DNA of 64,000 nucleotides from Falsiroseomonas sp050563545 (GTDB lineage Bacteria > Pseudomonadota > Alphaproteobacteria > Acetobacterales > Acetobacteraceae). Under the pieces are notes generated by a model. That model searched no databases, was not told the DNA's origin, and saw only the letters and a list, made by a program, of their open reading frames with translations. This document shows positions 43,350-53,279 of this stretch, one piece after another (the first letter of the stretch is position 1; every line of letters starts with the position of its first letter). The stretch lies in assembly GCF_050563545.1 (NCBI RefSeq), contig NZ_JBNXUM010000036.1, positions 1 through 64,000 of the forward strand, written 5' to 3'. Made by a program: the position numbers and the translations under genes.

Positions 43350-44129
43350 TCAGACAGCAGCTTGCTTCTGCCGACGCGGCGGAGCTGCCTCGCTGCCGAG
43401 GTAATCATGTACGACTCGGCCCAGGCCAAGCGTCAGGTCCGCCACCAGGTGCACGGCCGAGACCACCTTGAGCACCGGCAACTCCGCCACCGGCGCGAGC
43501 GCATGCGGCTGCAACGCGAGCGCGGCGGGGCCTGTCCAGGCACCCTTTAGGTGGACGTCCTCAAGGTGGTACTCGACCAGCTCGCAGATCCGCGCGCTGC
43601 CATCCACATGGGGGATGATCTTCAGAAGGAAATTGGGCGCGACGAGCGAAGCAAGCACGGCGCTACCGTCAGCCTCGCGGTGCTTGTAGCCCATGGTGGC
43701 CGTGGCCACCCGCACCGGCCCGTAATCCAGCGTTCCAACGAGCGTGTCTATTTCCTTCCGAAGACTCGGGTTGGCGAGCTTCTTCGGAAAGCCCCAGAGC
43801 TCCCTGCCGCCGGCGATCGGCGGATGGTCATTGAGGAACATGCAGTGGGTATAGGTGCCCTTGCTGCCTCGGAAGCTGACCGGAATCACCTGTCCGGTTT
43901 CGGTGTAGTCACCGAATCCCGTGGAATCCGGCATGCGGATGAACTCATATTTCACCAGCGGCTCATCGACGTCGAGCGGCGCCGGCACGACGGCACGCAG
44001 CCGCGCCGGATCAGTGCGGTAGGTAACGGTCAGAAATTCGCGGTCGACGAAGCGGTAGGGGCCCGGTGGGAAGGCGGGGCTCAGCAGCGGCATGGCAAAG
44101 GCGTTGGCGCGAACCTCATCCTCGGTCAT
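43350..44129 (-). CDS. adc: Acetoacetate decarboxylase
   Basis: A 259-residue enzyme that turns acetoacetate into acetone and CO2. The Schiff-base lysine is in ELWGFPKKLANP (Lys116), with the conserved SFRGSKGTYTHCMFLNDHPP before it. The ATG at 44129 follows CAGGAG; in-frame codons further upstream belong to the patatin gene region. It stands between the patatin and 3-hydroxybutyrate dehydrogenase genes. Confidence 0.92.
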   Translation of the reverse strand: MTEDEVRANAFAMPLLSPAFPPGPYRFVDREFLTVTYRTDPARLRAVVPAPLDVDEPLVKYEFIRMPDSTGFGDYTETGQVIPVSFRGSKGTYTHCMFLNDHPPIAGGRELWGFPKKLANPSLRKEIDTLVGTLDYGPVRVATATMGYKHREADGSAVLASLVAPNFLLKIIPHVDGSARICELVEYHLEDVHLKGAWTGPAALALQPHALAPVAELPVLKVVSAVHLVADLTLGLGRVVHDYLGSEAAPPRRQKQAAV

Positions 44130-44161
44130 GGCAAGCTCCTGTTCTCTTCTGTCACTCGCCG

Positions 44162-45385
44162 TCATTCGCGCCCGTCGTAGGCGAGGTCGAATGTAGAGAC
44201 GTCGCCCGCACGTGGTCTCTCCAGCACTTCCGGGTGTCGCAGGGTGCGGACCGCGTCGATGTAGCCGGCCTGCCAGTGCTCCTGCATGGCAAGGCGGGAG
44301 AACTCGTAGTCCTTGCTGTGGCGCTCGTAATGCTTGGAGCGGTAGATCAGGTGCACCAGGGAAAAGGCCTTGTGGTCGGCAACGCGTGCGAGCTGTTGCG
44401 CTTCCGGTCTCGAGCGCAAGTCGGGGGGAAGCATCTGGAGCAGGTCGGCCAGCGCGGCGCGTAGGCGCTGCACGCTCTTGAACTCGTCCGTCCTGGCGCG
44501 CGTCCGGCTGGAATACTGAATCTCCTTCTGACGCATCGCGACCTCTTCGAGATCGCGCGGAAATTCGCCGCGGGCGCTCCATAGGTCTACCTGGAATGCG
44601 AGCGTGTCCCGGCGCGGGTCGTCCTTCACGACCCAGCCGAGCGGCGTGTTCGACACCAGGCCGCCATCCCAGTAGTGCTCGCCCTCGATCTCGATGGCGG
44701 GAAAGCCCGGCGGCAGTGCGCCGCTCGCCATCACATGCTCCGGCCCGATGGTGTGCGTCGTACTGTCGAAGTAGACGAGGTTGCCACTGCGCACGTTGAC
44801 CGCACCGAGGCTGAGCCGGGTGGCACTCGAATTAATGCGGTCGAAGTCGATGAAGCGCTCCAGCGTCGCCCGCAGCAGGTTGGTCACGTAGAAGCTTGTG
44901 GCATCCAGGATGCCGGCCGGATGCAGCCAGGGCGGCGGCAGGCGGAGCTCGAAGAAGCCAGGAGCGCCCCAGACGAGCGCCGCGGTGGCGTTCAGCCGCT
45001 TGATGAAGGTGCGGCCCTGGTCGCCGCGGGCCAGGTCGGAGATCCATGCGCTCCACCACAGCGCCGGTGGCGCCGCCGTGATGCTCTGCCAGAAGCTGCG
45101 CAGCATCTCGACACCCTTTTCGGGTGGATTGCCGGCGATGATGGCCGCATTGATCGCGCCGATCGAGATGCCTGCGACCCAATCGGGTTGCAACTCTGCC
45201 TCGACTAGCGCTTGGTAAACGCCAGCCTGATAGGCGCCAAGTGCGCCACCGCCTTGCAGCACAAGCGCAATGCATTCGAACGGCGGCCGCGGCCGGCTTC
45301 GATGCGTTTTCGTTAGTAGCGGATCCCACACCGGGCGAGACCTGCCACCGCTGCTGGCGGCATCCAGCGTGGCGTCGTCAGGCAT
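44162..45385 (-). CDS. Patatin-like phospholipase/acyl hydrolase
   Basis: A 407-residue acyl hydrolase with the oxyanion GGGALGAY, nucleophile GISIG and catalytic Asp in DGGL. A C-terminal DUF3734-like region (LRSRPEAQQLARVADHKAFS, then LVHLIYRSKHYERHSKDYEF) is typical of the bacterial form found beside PHB genes. It may act on lipids or on PHB-granule-linked substrates. ATG 45385 follows AGGAGCG. It is 61 bases after the AraC gene. Confidence 0.9.
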   Translation of the reverse strand: MPDDATLDAASSGGRSRPVWDPLLTKTHRSRPRPPFECIALVLQGGGALGAYQAGVYQALVEAELQPDWVAGISIGAINAAIIAGNPPEKGVEMLRSFWQSITAAPPALWWSAWISDLARGDQGRTFIKRLNATAALVWGAPGFFELRLPPPWLHPAGILDATSFYVTNLLRATLERFIDFDRINSSATRLSLGAVNVRSGNLVYFDSTTHTIGPEHVMASGALPPGFPAIEIEGEHYWDGGLVSNTPLGWVVKDDPRRDTLAFQVDLWSARGEFPRDLEEVAMRQKEIQYSSRTRARTDEFKSVQRLRAALADLLQMLPPDLRSRPEAQQLARVADHKAFSLVHLIYRSKHYERHSKDYEFSRLAMQEHWQAGYIDAVRTLRHPEVLERPRAGDVSTFDLAYDGRE

Positions 45386-45446
45386 GGCACGCTCCTCGTG
45401 CGACTGGCGGCCTCTGGCCGCATCTTTTCGCCGATGTGCAGGACAC

Positions 45447-46052
45447 TCAGGAGCCTCCGCACGGCATGTTCCTGCGTCGCCACGAGCTCGGGGTGTCCCC
45501 GACTGCACGTCGGAAGAGTTTCGAAAGATGAGCCTGGTCCGCCATGCCGCAGGCCAGCGCAATCTGGCTAAGCGGGTCTCTCGATGTCAGCATCAGGCTT
45601 TTCGCGCGCTGCACACGCAGGCGCGTGAGATGCAGGTGGGGGGTGGTTCCGAAGCTTTCGCGGAAGGCCCTGCAGAAGTGACTCACGCTGAGCTCGGCCT
45701 GTTCGGCCAGTTCTTTCACCCGCACGCGCCTAGCCAGACGCTCTCGCATGTACCTGAGCACCGCACGCTCCTGCCATGGCGAGAGACCACCGCGGGCATA
45801 GACTTGCTCACTCGCCGCCGCAGATGAAAGCAGCTTCGCCAGCCGCAGCGCAGCTGCCCTCGCGGCTTGCGGATCGCACTCCAAGGTGTCGCGGATCTCA
45901 TCAAGTGTACGAGCCACGTCTGCCAAGCTGGTCGGTCGCTCGGCCGCGCCGGCGCGTCGCTGGGAAGGGCGCGCGACGTCCGAGGCGCAGATGGCGCTGC
46001 GCAGGATCTTCGGGGGGCACGGTAACCGGGCGAGCTGTAGATCCGATCCCAT
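45447..46052 (-). CDS. AraC-family regulator
   Basis: A 201-residue protein. Two AraC helix-turn-helices fill residues 103-195 (RRVRVKELAEQAELSVSHFC, then PLSQIALACGMADQAHLSKL). The N-terminal half is short and has no cupin. It is first in the operon with patatin, acetoacetate decarboxylase and 3-hydroxybutyrate dehydrogenase, which it probably activates. Confidence 0.85.
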   Translation of the reverse strand: MGSDLQLARLPCPPKILRSAICASDVARPSQRRAGAAERPTSLADVARTLDEIRDTLECDPQAARAAALRLAKLLSSAAASEQVYARGGLSPWQERAVLRYMRERLARRVRVKELAEQAELSVSHFCRAFRESFGTTPHLHLTRLRVQRAKSLMLTSRDPLSQIALACGMADQAHLSKLFRRAVGDTPSSWRRRNMPCGGS

Positions 46053-46221
46053 GCGCGCATGCCTCTTCGAACGACGAGGCCAGACGGGCCCGCGTCCAGC
46101 TACGTACGAAGCATTGAAGCAGATCCATGCGCCAGGCGGCCGCTATTGCTTGTGAGCGCTGTTAGCACTTGTGAGCACGTCGGCGGCTTAGCTATGACCC
46201 AACAATATTCCGGTCCGTCTT

Positions 46222-47211
46222 CTAGGCGTCGATCCTGATGCCGAGACGTTCGACGCGGGCCTGCCAGACGGCGGCATCCTCCCGCAGGTAGACGAGGAAG
46301 CTCGGGCGGTCCTGGACGTCCGGCACCAGGCCGGTCGCGATCAGGAAAGCCGTCGCCTCCTGCGTCGCCACGATGGCGTGCACCTCGGCCGCCACGCGCT
46401 CTGCGACCCCGATTGGCGTGCCCGGTGGTGCAAGCAGCGCGACCCAAAGGTCGCCCGTCAGCGGGAATCCCTGCTCGTTGAGTGTGGGGCACTCGGGCGC
46501 GGCGGGAAAGCGTGCTCCCGCTACGACGCCGAGAGGGGTGAGTCGCGCATCCTGCGCGATCGCCAAGCCAACAGGCGCCATCATGCAATCCACTTGGCCC
46601 GCTGCCACCGCCGCCAGAGCTGAAGCGGAGCCCTGGAATGGCACATGCTGTAGCCTGAGGTCATGCCCGGCTCCGAATGTTTCCATCATGATCTGCGACG
46701 TGCTGGCGATGCCCCAGGAGGAATAGGTCAGGGGCAAGACCGAGCGGCGCGCCACGTCGATGAAGCCCCCTACGTCGCGTATGCCGAGGCCGCGCCGAGC
46801 GACCAGCGCGAAGACGAGCCGCGCGAAGGGAGCGACCGGAACGAAGTCCTGCGCATTGTATGGTAGGCGCCGATAGACCGCCGGATTGACTGCATGCGTG
46901 TCGGCCGTCGTGACCATCAGGGTATGCCCATCGGGCGCCGAGGCAGCCACGTGCTGCGTGCCTATGATGCCATTCGCGCCTGGGCGGTTCTCGACGACCA
47001 CTGGCTGGCCGAGCCTTGGCGCGAGCTTGCGCGCGAGCCAGCGCCCCGCAATGTCCGAGGCTCCCGCCGGCGGGTATGCGATGACGACTCGCACGGCATG
47101 CGTGGGCGACCAAACCGATGCTGACGTTGCCTCCGCCGCCACGCGGCGAGCGCCCAGTGGCGCCGCGAGGAGGCCGCTTACGATGAGCCTTCGGGCGATC
47201 GGACGGATCAT
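46222..47211 (-). CDS. Bug/TctC-family tripartite tricarboxylate receptor
   Basis: A 329-residue periplasmic receptor with signal RRLIVSGLLAAPLGARRVAA. Motifs: VIAYPPAGASDIAGRWLA, VVENRPGANGIIG, APDGHT, QHVPFQGSASALAAVAA. It stands alone, divergent from wrbA over 256 bases. The TctA/TctB partners are absent. Confidence 0.9.
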   Translation of the reverse strand: MIRPIARRLIVSGLLAAPLGARRVAAEATSASVWSPTHAVRVVIAYPPAGASDIAGRWLARKLAPRLGQPVVVENRPGANGIIGTQHVAASAPDGHTLMVTTADTHAVNPAVYRRLPYNAQDFVPVAPFARLVFALVARRGLGIRDVGGFIDVARRSVLPLTYSSWGIASTSQIMMETFGAGHDLRLQHVPFQGSASALAAVAAGQVDCMMAPVGLAIAQDARLTPLGVVAGARFPAAPECPTLNEQGFPLTGDLWVALLAPPGTPIGVAERVAAEVHAIVATQEATAFLIATGLVPDVQDRPSFLVYLREDAAVWQARVERLGIRIDA

Positions 47212-47467
47212 GGTCCCCAGTCCCTGAGCGGTCGGCGTGCGATCCTTTCCGGCGCGGGCACTGAGCGCCTTCCACGCTGCCGCTGTCCAGCGCTTCCGCT
47301 GCGGAGCGCCGACTTCCCATCGTCACCCTCACTTCTGGTGGATTCTCTCCGGCAGGCCGCCAATCCAGGAGAGGCGAATTGGCTCTACCTGTTCCAACGA
47401 CGCATTCTACGGACAAGTCTTGGATGCGAGCCCGGAGGATAACGCGGCGCCCGGGTTCGAGGCGCTC

Positions 47468-48067
47468 ATGGTGAAGGTCCTCGTCCTCTACTACTCCAGC
47501 TATGGCGGTATCGAAGCCATGGCGCACGCCGTGGCTGCGGGTGCGGTCGAGGCGGGCGCGGAAGTCGCTGTCATGCGCGTTCCCGAGGCCGCGCCACAAG
47601 CCGTCGCACTCGGCGCCGGCTTCAAGATCGACCAGCAGGCGCCCGTCGCCACGATCGCCGACCTGGAGCGCTACGACGCGCTTGTCGTCGGTGTCGGCAC
47701 AAGGTTCGGGCGAATGGCGTCTCAGATGACCAACTTCCTCGACCAGGCAGGCGGAACCTGGGCCGGCGGGGCCCTGCAGGGCAAGGTCGGCGGCGCCTTC
47801 ACGTCAACTGCCACCCAGCATGGAGGGCAGGAGACGACGCTGCTGTCGATTATCGTAAACCTGCTGCACTTCGGGATGGTGATCGTCGGCCTGGATTATG
47901 GCTACACCGGCCAGATGACATTGGACGAAATCAGCGGTGGATCTCCGTATGGCGCGACAACGATCGCGCAGGCGAGCAATGGGGGACGACCGACCGAGAA
48001 CGAACTCGCCGGCGCGCGCCACCAAGGTCGCAGGATCGCTCAGGTTGCGGCCAAGCTGTTCGCCTAG
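47468..48067 (+). CDS. wrbA: NAD(P)H:quinone oxidoreductase, WrbA type
   Basis: A 199-residue flavodoxin-like FMN enzyme. The phosphate loop is YYSSYGGIEAMA, followed by VGVGTRFGRMASQMTNFLDQ and the family signature FTSTATQHGGQETTLLS; SPYGATTI closes the site. It reduces quinones by two electrons and lowers oxidative stress. ATG 47468 begins at the flavodoxin strand (VKVLVLYYSS). Confidence 0.94.
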   Translation: MVKVLVLYYSSYGGIEAMAHAVAAGAVEAGAEVAVMRVPEAAPQAVALGAGFKIDQQAPVATIADLERYDALVVGVGTRFGRMASQMTNFLDQAGGTWAGGALQGKVGGAFTSTATQHGGQETTLLSIIVNLLHFGMVIVGLDYGYTGQMTLDEISGGSPYGATTIAQASNGGRPTENELAGARHQGRRIAQVAAKLFA

Positions 48068-48260
48068 GCTGATTCGGACCGGCGGCATGCCGGAATCGAT
48101 GCGAAGTTTGGCCAATCCGTGCCGCGTCGGTGCAAGAACGCTGTGGCGCGACGGCCTACACTTCAGACCGCGATGCGCCCTCGATGACGAAGTCAGCGGG
48201 CCGTGGCGACATCGATATGGGCCGGCAAGAGGCTGGGCCAGCAAATCGGAGGGCGTTCCC

Positions 48261-48794
48261 ATGCGTACACGGACCAGGATTCGCTATTGCGCTCTGATCG
48301 CCTCCGTCGTCGTCGGAGGGAGTCTGGCCAGCACCGGCGTCAAGGCTCAGAACAGGGATTGCCTCGACACGCTGGCCGGGATGCAGGAAGCTTTCCGCTT
48401 CGTTGATGTCGCTACCCGCGGGCATGTCGAGAGCCAGCTGCGTGACGTTGGCCCCTTCACGGTCTTCGTACCGACGAATGAGGCCATTGCCGCCGTGGCG
48501 CCCTATCTGCGCCCGGTGCTCTTTCCCGTCAACGACAATAGCAACGCCGACGTAGCCCTGGTGCGTGCTGCCCTCAACGCGCATATCTTGCAAGGGCGCT
48601 ACACCTCTGCGGCGGTCGAACCAGGCATGACCGTCACGGCGCGAACACTTGCCGGCACGCCGATCCAATTCACCAACACGAACGGCGTCATCACCATCAT
48701 GGTGCCGAACAGCGATCCCGTGCGGGTCGTTCGCGCCAATATTCCATGCTCCAACGGCGTCATCCATATCATCGACCGGTCACTCGTGCGCTGA
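48261..48794 (+). CDS. Secreted fasciclin-domain protein
   Basis: A 177-residue protein. The signal peptide ends near residue 29 (LIASVVVGGSLASTGVKAQ). One FAS1 domain follows: VGPFTVFVPTNEAIAAV, then LNAHILQGRYT and the closing NGVIHIIDRSLV. FAS1 domains mediate adhesion or matrix contacts; the target is unknown. Two cysteines (Cys33 and the one in NIPCSNG) could form a disulfide. Function in adhesion is inferred. Confidence 0.87.
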   Translation: MRTRTRIRYCALIASVVVGGSLASTGVKAQNRDCLDTLAGMQEAFRFVDVATRGHVESQLRDVGPFTVFVPTNEAIAAVAPYLRPVLFPVNDNSNADVALVRAALNAHILQGRYTSAAVEPGMTVTARTLAGTPIQFTNTNGVITIMVPNSDPVRVVRANIPCSNGVIHIIDRSLVR

Positions 48795-48856
48795 AGGCTT
48801 CGTTTGCGGAGGGCTCGGCGCAGCCCAGTGACATGCGTGCTGCCGACCGGCCAGTG

Positions 48857-51745
48857 TTAGCCGAGCCTGTCGAGCAGTTCCGCCGCGGCTCTCGGGTCCG
48901 CGGTATCGAGTCCCTCCGTGAACAAGGCGAAGACGGGGTGCAGGAGTGTCTTCGCCTCCTTGGCACTGCCGCGGGCGGCCCAGAGTGCCGCGAGGTCGAT
49001 CGCCGTCCGAAGCTCCCACGCGTGCGCGCCTTGCCGACGGCTCCACTCAATAGACTTGATGAACTGCTTCTCGGCCCCTCCGGGCCTGGGCTCGGGCAGA
49101 GAGAGGAGGACCTGGCCCTTGATGCGCAGAAGTTCCGGTATGAGCGAAAGCGGCCCGTCCGAACTGGCGAGGTGGATCGTCGCGTCGATCAGCGAAATTG
49201 CCTCGTCGGAGCGACCGAGAGCGGCGAGGCCCTGCACGAGCGCCCCGTTGAAGGATGTCGTGAGCTGGCCGTAGCGGGACGCCGCCGTTTCCCTCTGACA
49301 GCTTTGTAGGCAATCAACGCCGGTCGCGGCATCGCCACGCAGCAGGGCCAGGGCGCCAGTGAAACCTCGGCCGACCGAAAGGTAGGGCGTAAGAGAATGC
49401 GATTCCGCATGCGACACGAACCAGTTGGTGTGCTCTTCCGCCGCACGAAGATCGCCCGCCCAAAGGAACACCGTGACAGCCCAGGAAAGCGCGATTGACA
49501 GCGTCACAGGGTGATCCATGCGCTCGGCGTCCTGGACCGTCTGGTGGGCGAGATGCAGCGCCCGGGCCGGGTAGCCCTGCAGCCAGAGCGTCCGGGCGAG
49601 CGCGATGCCGGCGTAGATGCTGTGATCGAATCCAAGATAGATCGCGGGTGTCCGCTGCGGTCCAGGCGCCTGGCGCAGCACCGCCTCCAACTCCGCTCGC
49701 GCGCGTGCCAGGTCGCCGGTGTGGTGAAGCGAACTGCCTAATGGCGCATGAGCCGCCGCGACGGCGGCTGGAATACCGGCCGAGTCGGCGACGACGACGG
49801 CGCGACGCGCGTAATCCATGGCGCGCCGGAACTCTCCGATGCGATGGTGGAAGGTGTGCAACAGGGCGAGCGTCTGTACCTGCTGAAGCAGGTCAGCACG
49901 CTTTTCCGCGATTGACAGGCTTCGGTTGAGGGCCGCACAGGCTGTCTCGGTGTTCCCTTGGGTGAACATCACGGCTAGGCCCAGCGCGGCCGTCAGCTTC
50001 ATCTCGGCAACGCTCCCGCGGGCATTGTCGTCCAGGGCGCTAATAGCCCGCTTTGACCACCGTCGGCACTCCGTGAGCAGCGACAAGGCCAGCAGGGCCG
50101 GCACGACTGCTGTGACGAGCTCGATGCCGATATCGGCCCTCCCATCGGGGCCGAAGCACCATTCAAGGGCCGCGAGCACGTTGGCGAGGTCCGCGACATG
50201 CGGGGCGCGGTCGGCAGCGGTTGGGAAGGTCGGCCAGCGAGCGCCAGTCTCCTCCAGCCAGCGGCGATAATACTCGGCATGTCGTGCAGCGAGCTTTCGC
50301 CTCTCGGCGTCCTGTACCCGCGTTTCGCGGATGTAGGCGCGCGTCGTGTCGAGCAGCCTGTACCGCATCGCCGCCCCTATCGGATTGGCGGTAACCATCG
50401 ATTTGGCGACCAGGCTTTCGATTCCGACAATGGCTTCGGCCCTGCTTAGGGGCGGGCTCGCGGCAACGTCGAGCGCCGCATCAAGCGAGAAGCTGCCGGC
50501 GAACGCCGCGAGGCGGCACAGGACCAGGCGTTCGGGCTCGGAAAGCAGGCTGAAACTCCAGTCAAGCGTGGCCTGCAGTGTCCGCTGTCGTGGCGGCGCG
50601 TTGCGCTGCCCGAGCCAAAGCATGGTCAGGCGTTGGTCGAGGATGGCGAGCGTCTGCTCCAGGCCATGGGCTTGCACCCGGCCAGCGGCCAGTTCGATCG
50701 CGAGGGGCAGGCCATCCAGTCTCCGGCAGATGCGGGCCAGGGTGGCCGCATCCCGGTCGCCCAGGTCGAGGCGGGCACCGCTCGCAGCAGCGCGGTCGAG
50801 GAACAGCTCGATGGCCGGAAAGCCCTGGGCCGCCGCCAGGGCCAGGCTACGATCGTCCTTTGGCAGAGCCAGAGGCGGCAGTGCGTGGACATGCTCGCCC
50901 TCGACCCTGAGCGCCTCGCGGCTAGTTGCAAGGATGTAGACCTGGGGCGCCATCGCGAATATGTGCGCTGTCAGGCGCGCGACGGTGTCGACGACGTGCT
51001 CGCAATTGTCGAGCACCAGGAGAAGACGCTTGTCGCGCAGATACATGCCGAGGCTCTGAAGCGAGTCCTCGGTCCGCCCCGAGATGCCGAGCAGCGCCAG
51101 AAGGGTTGTGGCCACCATGTCGGCATCGGTCAGCGCGCCTAGGTCAAGAAACAGGATCGACCGCGCAAATTTTTCCGACAGGGAGTGCGCGACTGCGATG
51201 GCGACCGTGGTCTTGCCCACCCCGCCGGGTCCAGTGACGGTCACAAAGCGCGTGCCAGCCAGTTCGCTTCCGACCAGACGGATCTCGTCCTCACGTCCGA
51301 CCATGCGCTCCAGGCGCGGTGGAAGAAGGTTTGCACCGGGAAAGCTGTCCGGAGCCCGCTCGCGCTTGCGGTGCGCGGCGACGGACCGGGTAATCGGCGC
51401 AACGAAGCAGTAGCCCCGGCCGGCCAGTGTTTCGATGTATCGCGCACCACCGACGCCGTCACCGAGGGCCTTGCGGAGAATGGCGATGTGGAATCGCAGG
51501 CTTCCCTCGTCCACGGTGACGTCGGGCCAAACCAGTGAGGTCAGTTCCCGCTTGCCCATCGCTACGCCTGGATGAGATGCCAGCGCGATCAGCATGTCGA
51601 GGGCGCGGGCACCGAGCGCAACCGGCACCCCCGCGCGCAAGAGCAGGCGTTCCCGCATGGCCAGGGTGAAAGGCCCGAAGGAAAGCACGCCGTCGGGCTG
51701 TGCCACTGTGGCCCCTGCCATGTCCCCGATTTCCGGCCGCGCCAA
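48857..51745 (-). CDS. Winged-helix regulator with AAA/STAND ATPase and TPR-like repeats
   Basis: A 962-residue regulator. An OmpR/PhoB winged helix is at residues 20-118 (LGARALDMLIALASHPGVAM, then RELTSLVW, GSLRFHIAILRKAL, RGYCFV). A P-loop ATPase follows: Walker A GPGGVGKTT (172-180), Walker B LLLVLDNCEH, sensor ILATSREAL and LPLAIELAAGR. The last 400 residues are helical TPR-like repeats. Such AfsR/CadC-like proteins switch transcription through ATP-driven assembly after sensing a ligand or partner. It is divergent from the large hydrolase/redox operon by 203 bases and probably controls it. ATG 51721 is an alternative start. Confidence 0.9.
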   Translation of the reverse strand: MARPEIGDMAGATVAQPDGVLSFGPFTLAMRERLLLRAGVPVALGARALDMLIALASHPGVAMGKRELTSLVWPDVTVDEGSLRFHIAILRKALGDGVGGARYIETLAGRGYCFVAPITRSVAAHRKRERAPDSFPGANLLPPRLERMVGREDEIRLVGSELAGTRFVTVTGPGGVGKTTVAIAVAHSLSEKFARSILFLDLGALTDADMVATTLLALLGISGRTEDSLQSLGMYLRDKRLLLVLDNCEHVVDTVARLTAHIFAMAPQVYILATSREALRVEGEHVHALPPLALPKDDRSLALAAAQGFPAIELFLDRAAASGARLDLGDRDAATLARICRRLDGLPLAIELAAGRVQAHGLEQTLAILDQRLTMLWLGQRNAPPRQRTLQATLDWSFSLLSEPERLVLCRLAAFAGSFSLDAALDVAASPPLSRAEAIVGIESLVAKSMVTANPIGAAMRYRLLDTTRAYIRETRVQDAERRKLAARHAEYYRRWLEETGARWPTFPTAADRAPHVADLANVLAALEWCFGPDGRADIGIELVTAVVPALLALSLLTECRRWSKRAISALDDNARGSVAEMKLTAALGLAVMFTQGNTETACAALNRSLSIAEKRADLLQQVQTLALLHTFHHRIGEFRRAMDYARRAVVVADSAGIPAAVAAAHAPLGSSLHHTGDLARARAELEAVLRQAPGPQRTPAIYLGFDHSIYAGIALARTLWLQGYPARALHLAHQTVQDAERMDHPVTLSIALSWAVTVFLWAGDLRAAEEHTNWFVSHAESHSLTPYLSVGRGFTGALALLRGDAATGVDCLQSCQRETAASRYGQLTTSFNGALVQGLAALGRSDEAISLIDATIHLASSDGPLSLIPELLRIKGQVLLSLPEPRPGGAEKQFIKSIEWSRRQGAHAWELRTAIDLAALWAARGSAKEAKTLLHPVFALFTEGLDTADPRAAAELLDRLG

Positions 51746-51948
51746 CGAGCGAATTTCTAGCTGAGGCGCCCGGCAGCGAGTCGGTGGCCCACGTGCTCGT
51801 GATGACCTTCCACAGACGCGCCTTCATCCGATCGTGGTGAACGCAGCCAAGCTCCCGCAATCCGGGAAAAGCGGGCGATCTGGCCCCCGCCCTATACGCA
51901 AGGCAGCGAACTTGCCGCCACGACCGGCGCGCAATCGGGAGAGCCAGC

Positions 51949-53238
51949 ATGACCGATCCCCCGTCTCCAGCACGCCGTGACTTTCTTGCCGCGACTGCTG
52001 CCGGGGGCGCGACGATCCTTGCCTCGACGCAGCGTGCCTCGGCCGAGGGCGAGGACACGATCCGTCCGTTCAGCATCAGCGTGCCGGAAGAGACCATCCT
52101 CGACCTGAGGCGGCGCATCGCCGCGACACGCTGGCCGGACCGCGAAACCGTCGACGATTTCTCCCAAGGCGTACAGCTCGCAAAATTCCAGCCGCTGATG
52201 AGGTATTGGGGAACGGAGTACGACTGGCGGAAAGCGGAGGCGGCCTTGAATGCGCTGCCGCAGTTCGTTACCGAAATCGATGGTCTCGACATCCAGTTCC
52301 TGCACATTCAGTCGCAACATTCCAACGCCATGCCAATGATCATGACCCATGGCTGGCCGGGCTCAGTCCTCGAGCTGCTGAAAGTGATCGGGCCGCTCAC
52401 CGATCCCACCGCGCATGGCGGCCGTCCGGAGGACGCTTTCCACCTCGTCCTGCCGAACTATCCGGGCTACGGCTACTCAGGCAAGCCGCGCAATACCAGC
52501 TGGGCTCCTCCTCAGGTGGCTCGTGCATGGCACACGCTGATGCTGCGCCTCGGGTACAGGCAATACGTGTCGCAGGGCGGCGACTGGGGCGCCATCGTCT
52601 CGGAGGTCATGGCCGTCCAGGCGCCGCCTGGCCTGCTTGGAATTCACGTCAACATGCCCGGCACCGTACCACAAAGCGTGCTGCGGCTGGTCCGCAACGG
52701 CGATCCCGTGCCCGCAAGCTTTTCGCGGGTCGAGAAGGAAGCCGTCGCCTCGCTCGACTACTTCTACCACAAGGGCTTCGGCTACGCCGAAATGATGAAC
52801 ACACGGCCGCAGACGCTGGGCTACAGCCTTTCCGATTCACCGGTCGGCATGGCCGCCTTCTTCTATGACAAGTTCACCGAATGGACCCACAGCGGCCGAG
52901 AGCCCGAGCGGTCGCTGAGGCGCGACGAGATGCTCGACGACATCACTCTGTACTGGGTGACGAACACCGGCACGTCTTCCTCGAGGTCGTATTGGGACGC
53001 CGCGCAGGGCGGCGGAGGGCCGTTCAACGCTGTGGAGATCTCGACCGTCCCGGTCGCGGTCACGGTATTCCCAGGCGAGATCTACCGCGCCCCGAGGAGC
53101 TGGGCCGACCAGTGCTTCCGGAACCTGATCTACTGGAACGAGGTCGATAAGGGCGGGCACTTCGCGGCATGGGAAGAGCCGGCACTGCTCAGCGCCGAGC
53201 TCCGGGCTGCCTTCCGTCCGCTCCGGCGATCGCTGTGA
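51949..53238 (+). CDS. Exported epoxide hydrolase (EHN-type)
   Basis: A 429-residue enzyme with a Tat signal (ARRDFLAATAAGGATILAS). The N-terminal EHN lid domain is at about 38-110. The hydrolase core has HGWPGS, nucleophile Asp212 in GGDWG, and catalytic His in GGHFAAWEEP, matching microsomal-type epoxide hydrolases. It would open epoxides to diols in the periplasm. It is the first gene of the operon divergent from the winged-helix/ATPase regulator. Confidence 0.9.
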   Translation: MTDPPSPARRDFLAATAAGGATILASTQRASAEGEDTIRPFSISVPEETILDLRRRIAATRWPDRETVDDFSQGVQLAKFQPLMRYWGTEYDWRKAEAALNALPQFVTEIDGLDIQFLHIQSQHSNAMPMIMTHGWPGSVLELLKVIGPLTDPTAHGGRPEDAFHLVLPNYPGYGYSGKPRNTSWAPPQVARAWHTLMLRLGYRQYVSQGGDWGAIVSEVMAVQAPPGLLGIHVNMPGTVPQSVLRLVRNGDPVPASFSRVEKEAVASLDYFYHKGFGYAEMMNTRPQTLGYSLSDSPVGMAAFFYDKFTEWTHSGREPERSLRRDEMLDDITLYWVTNTGTSSSRSYWDAAQGGGGPFNAVEISTVPVAVTVFPGEIYRAPRSWADQCFRNLIYWNEVDKGGHFAAWEEPALLSAELRAAFRPLRRSL

Positions 53239-53279
53239 AACAGAATTGGCGCGCTGCCGCCCTTGCCGGAGAGCTTGCC

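Noticed and set aside
48857..51745. The P-loop ATPase/TPR protein as an antiviral STAND (Avs-like) defence protein.
   Set aside because: Its N-terminus is an OmpR-type winged helix rather than a nuclease or other effector, and it faces a metabolic operon, which fits a transcription regulator.
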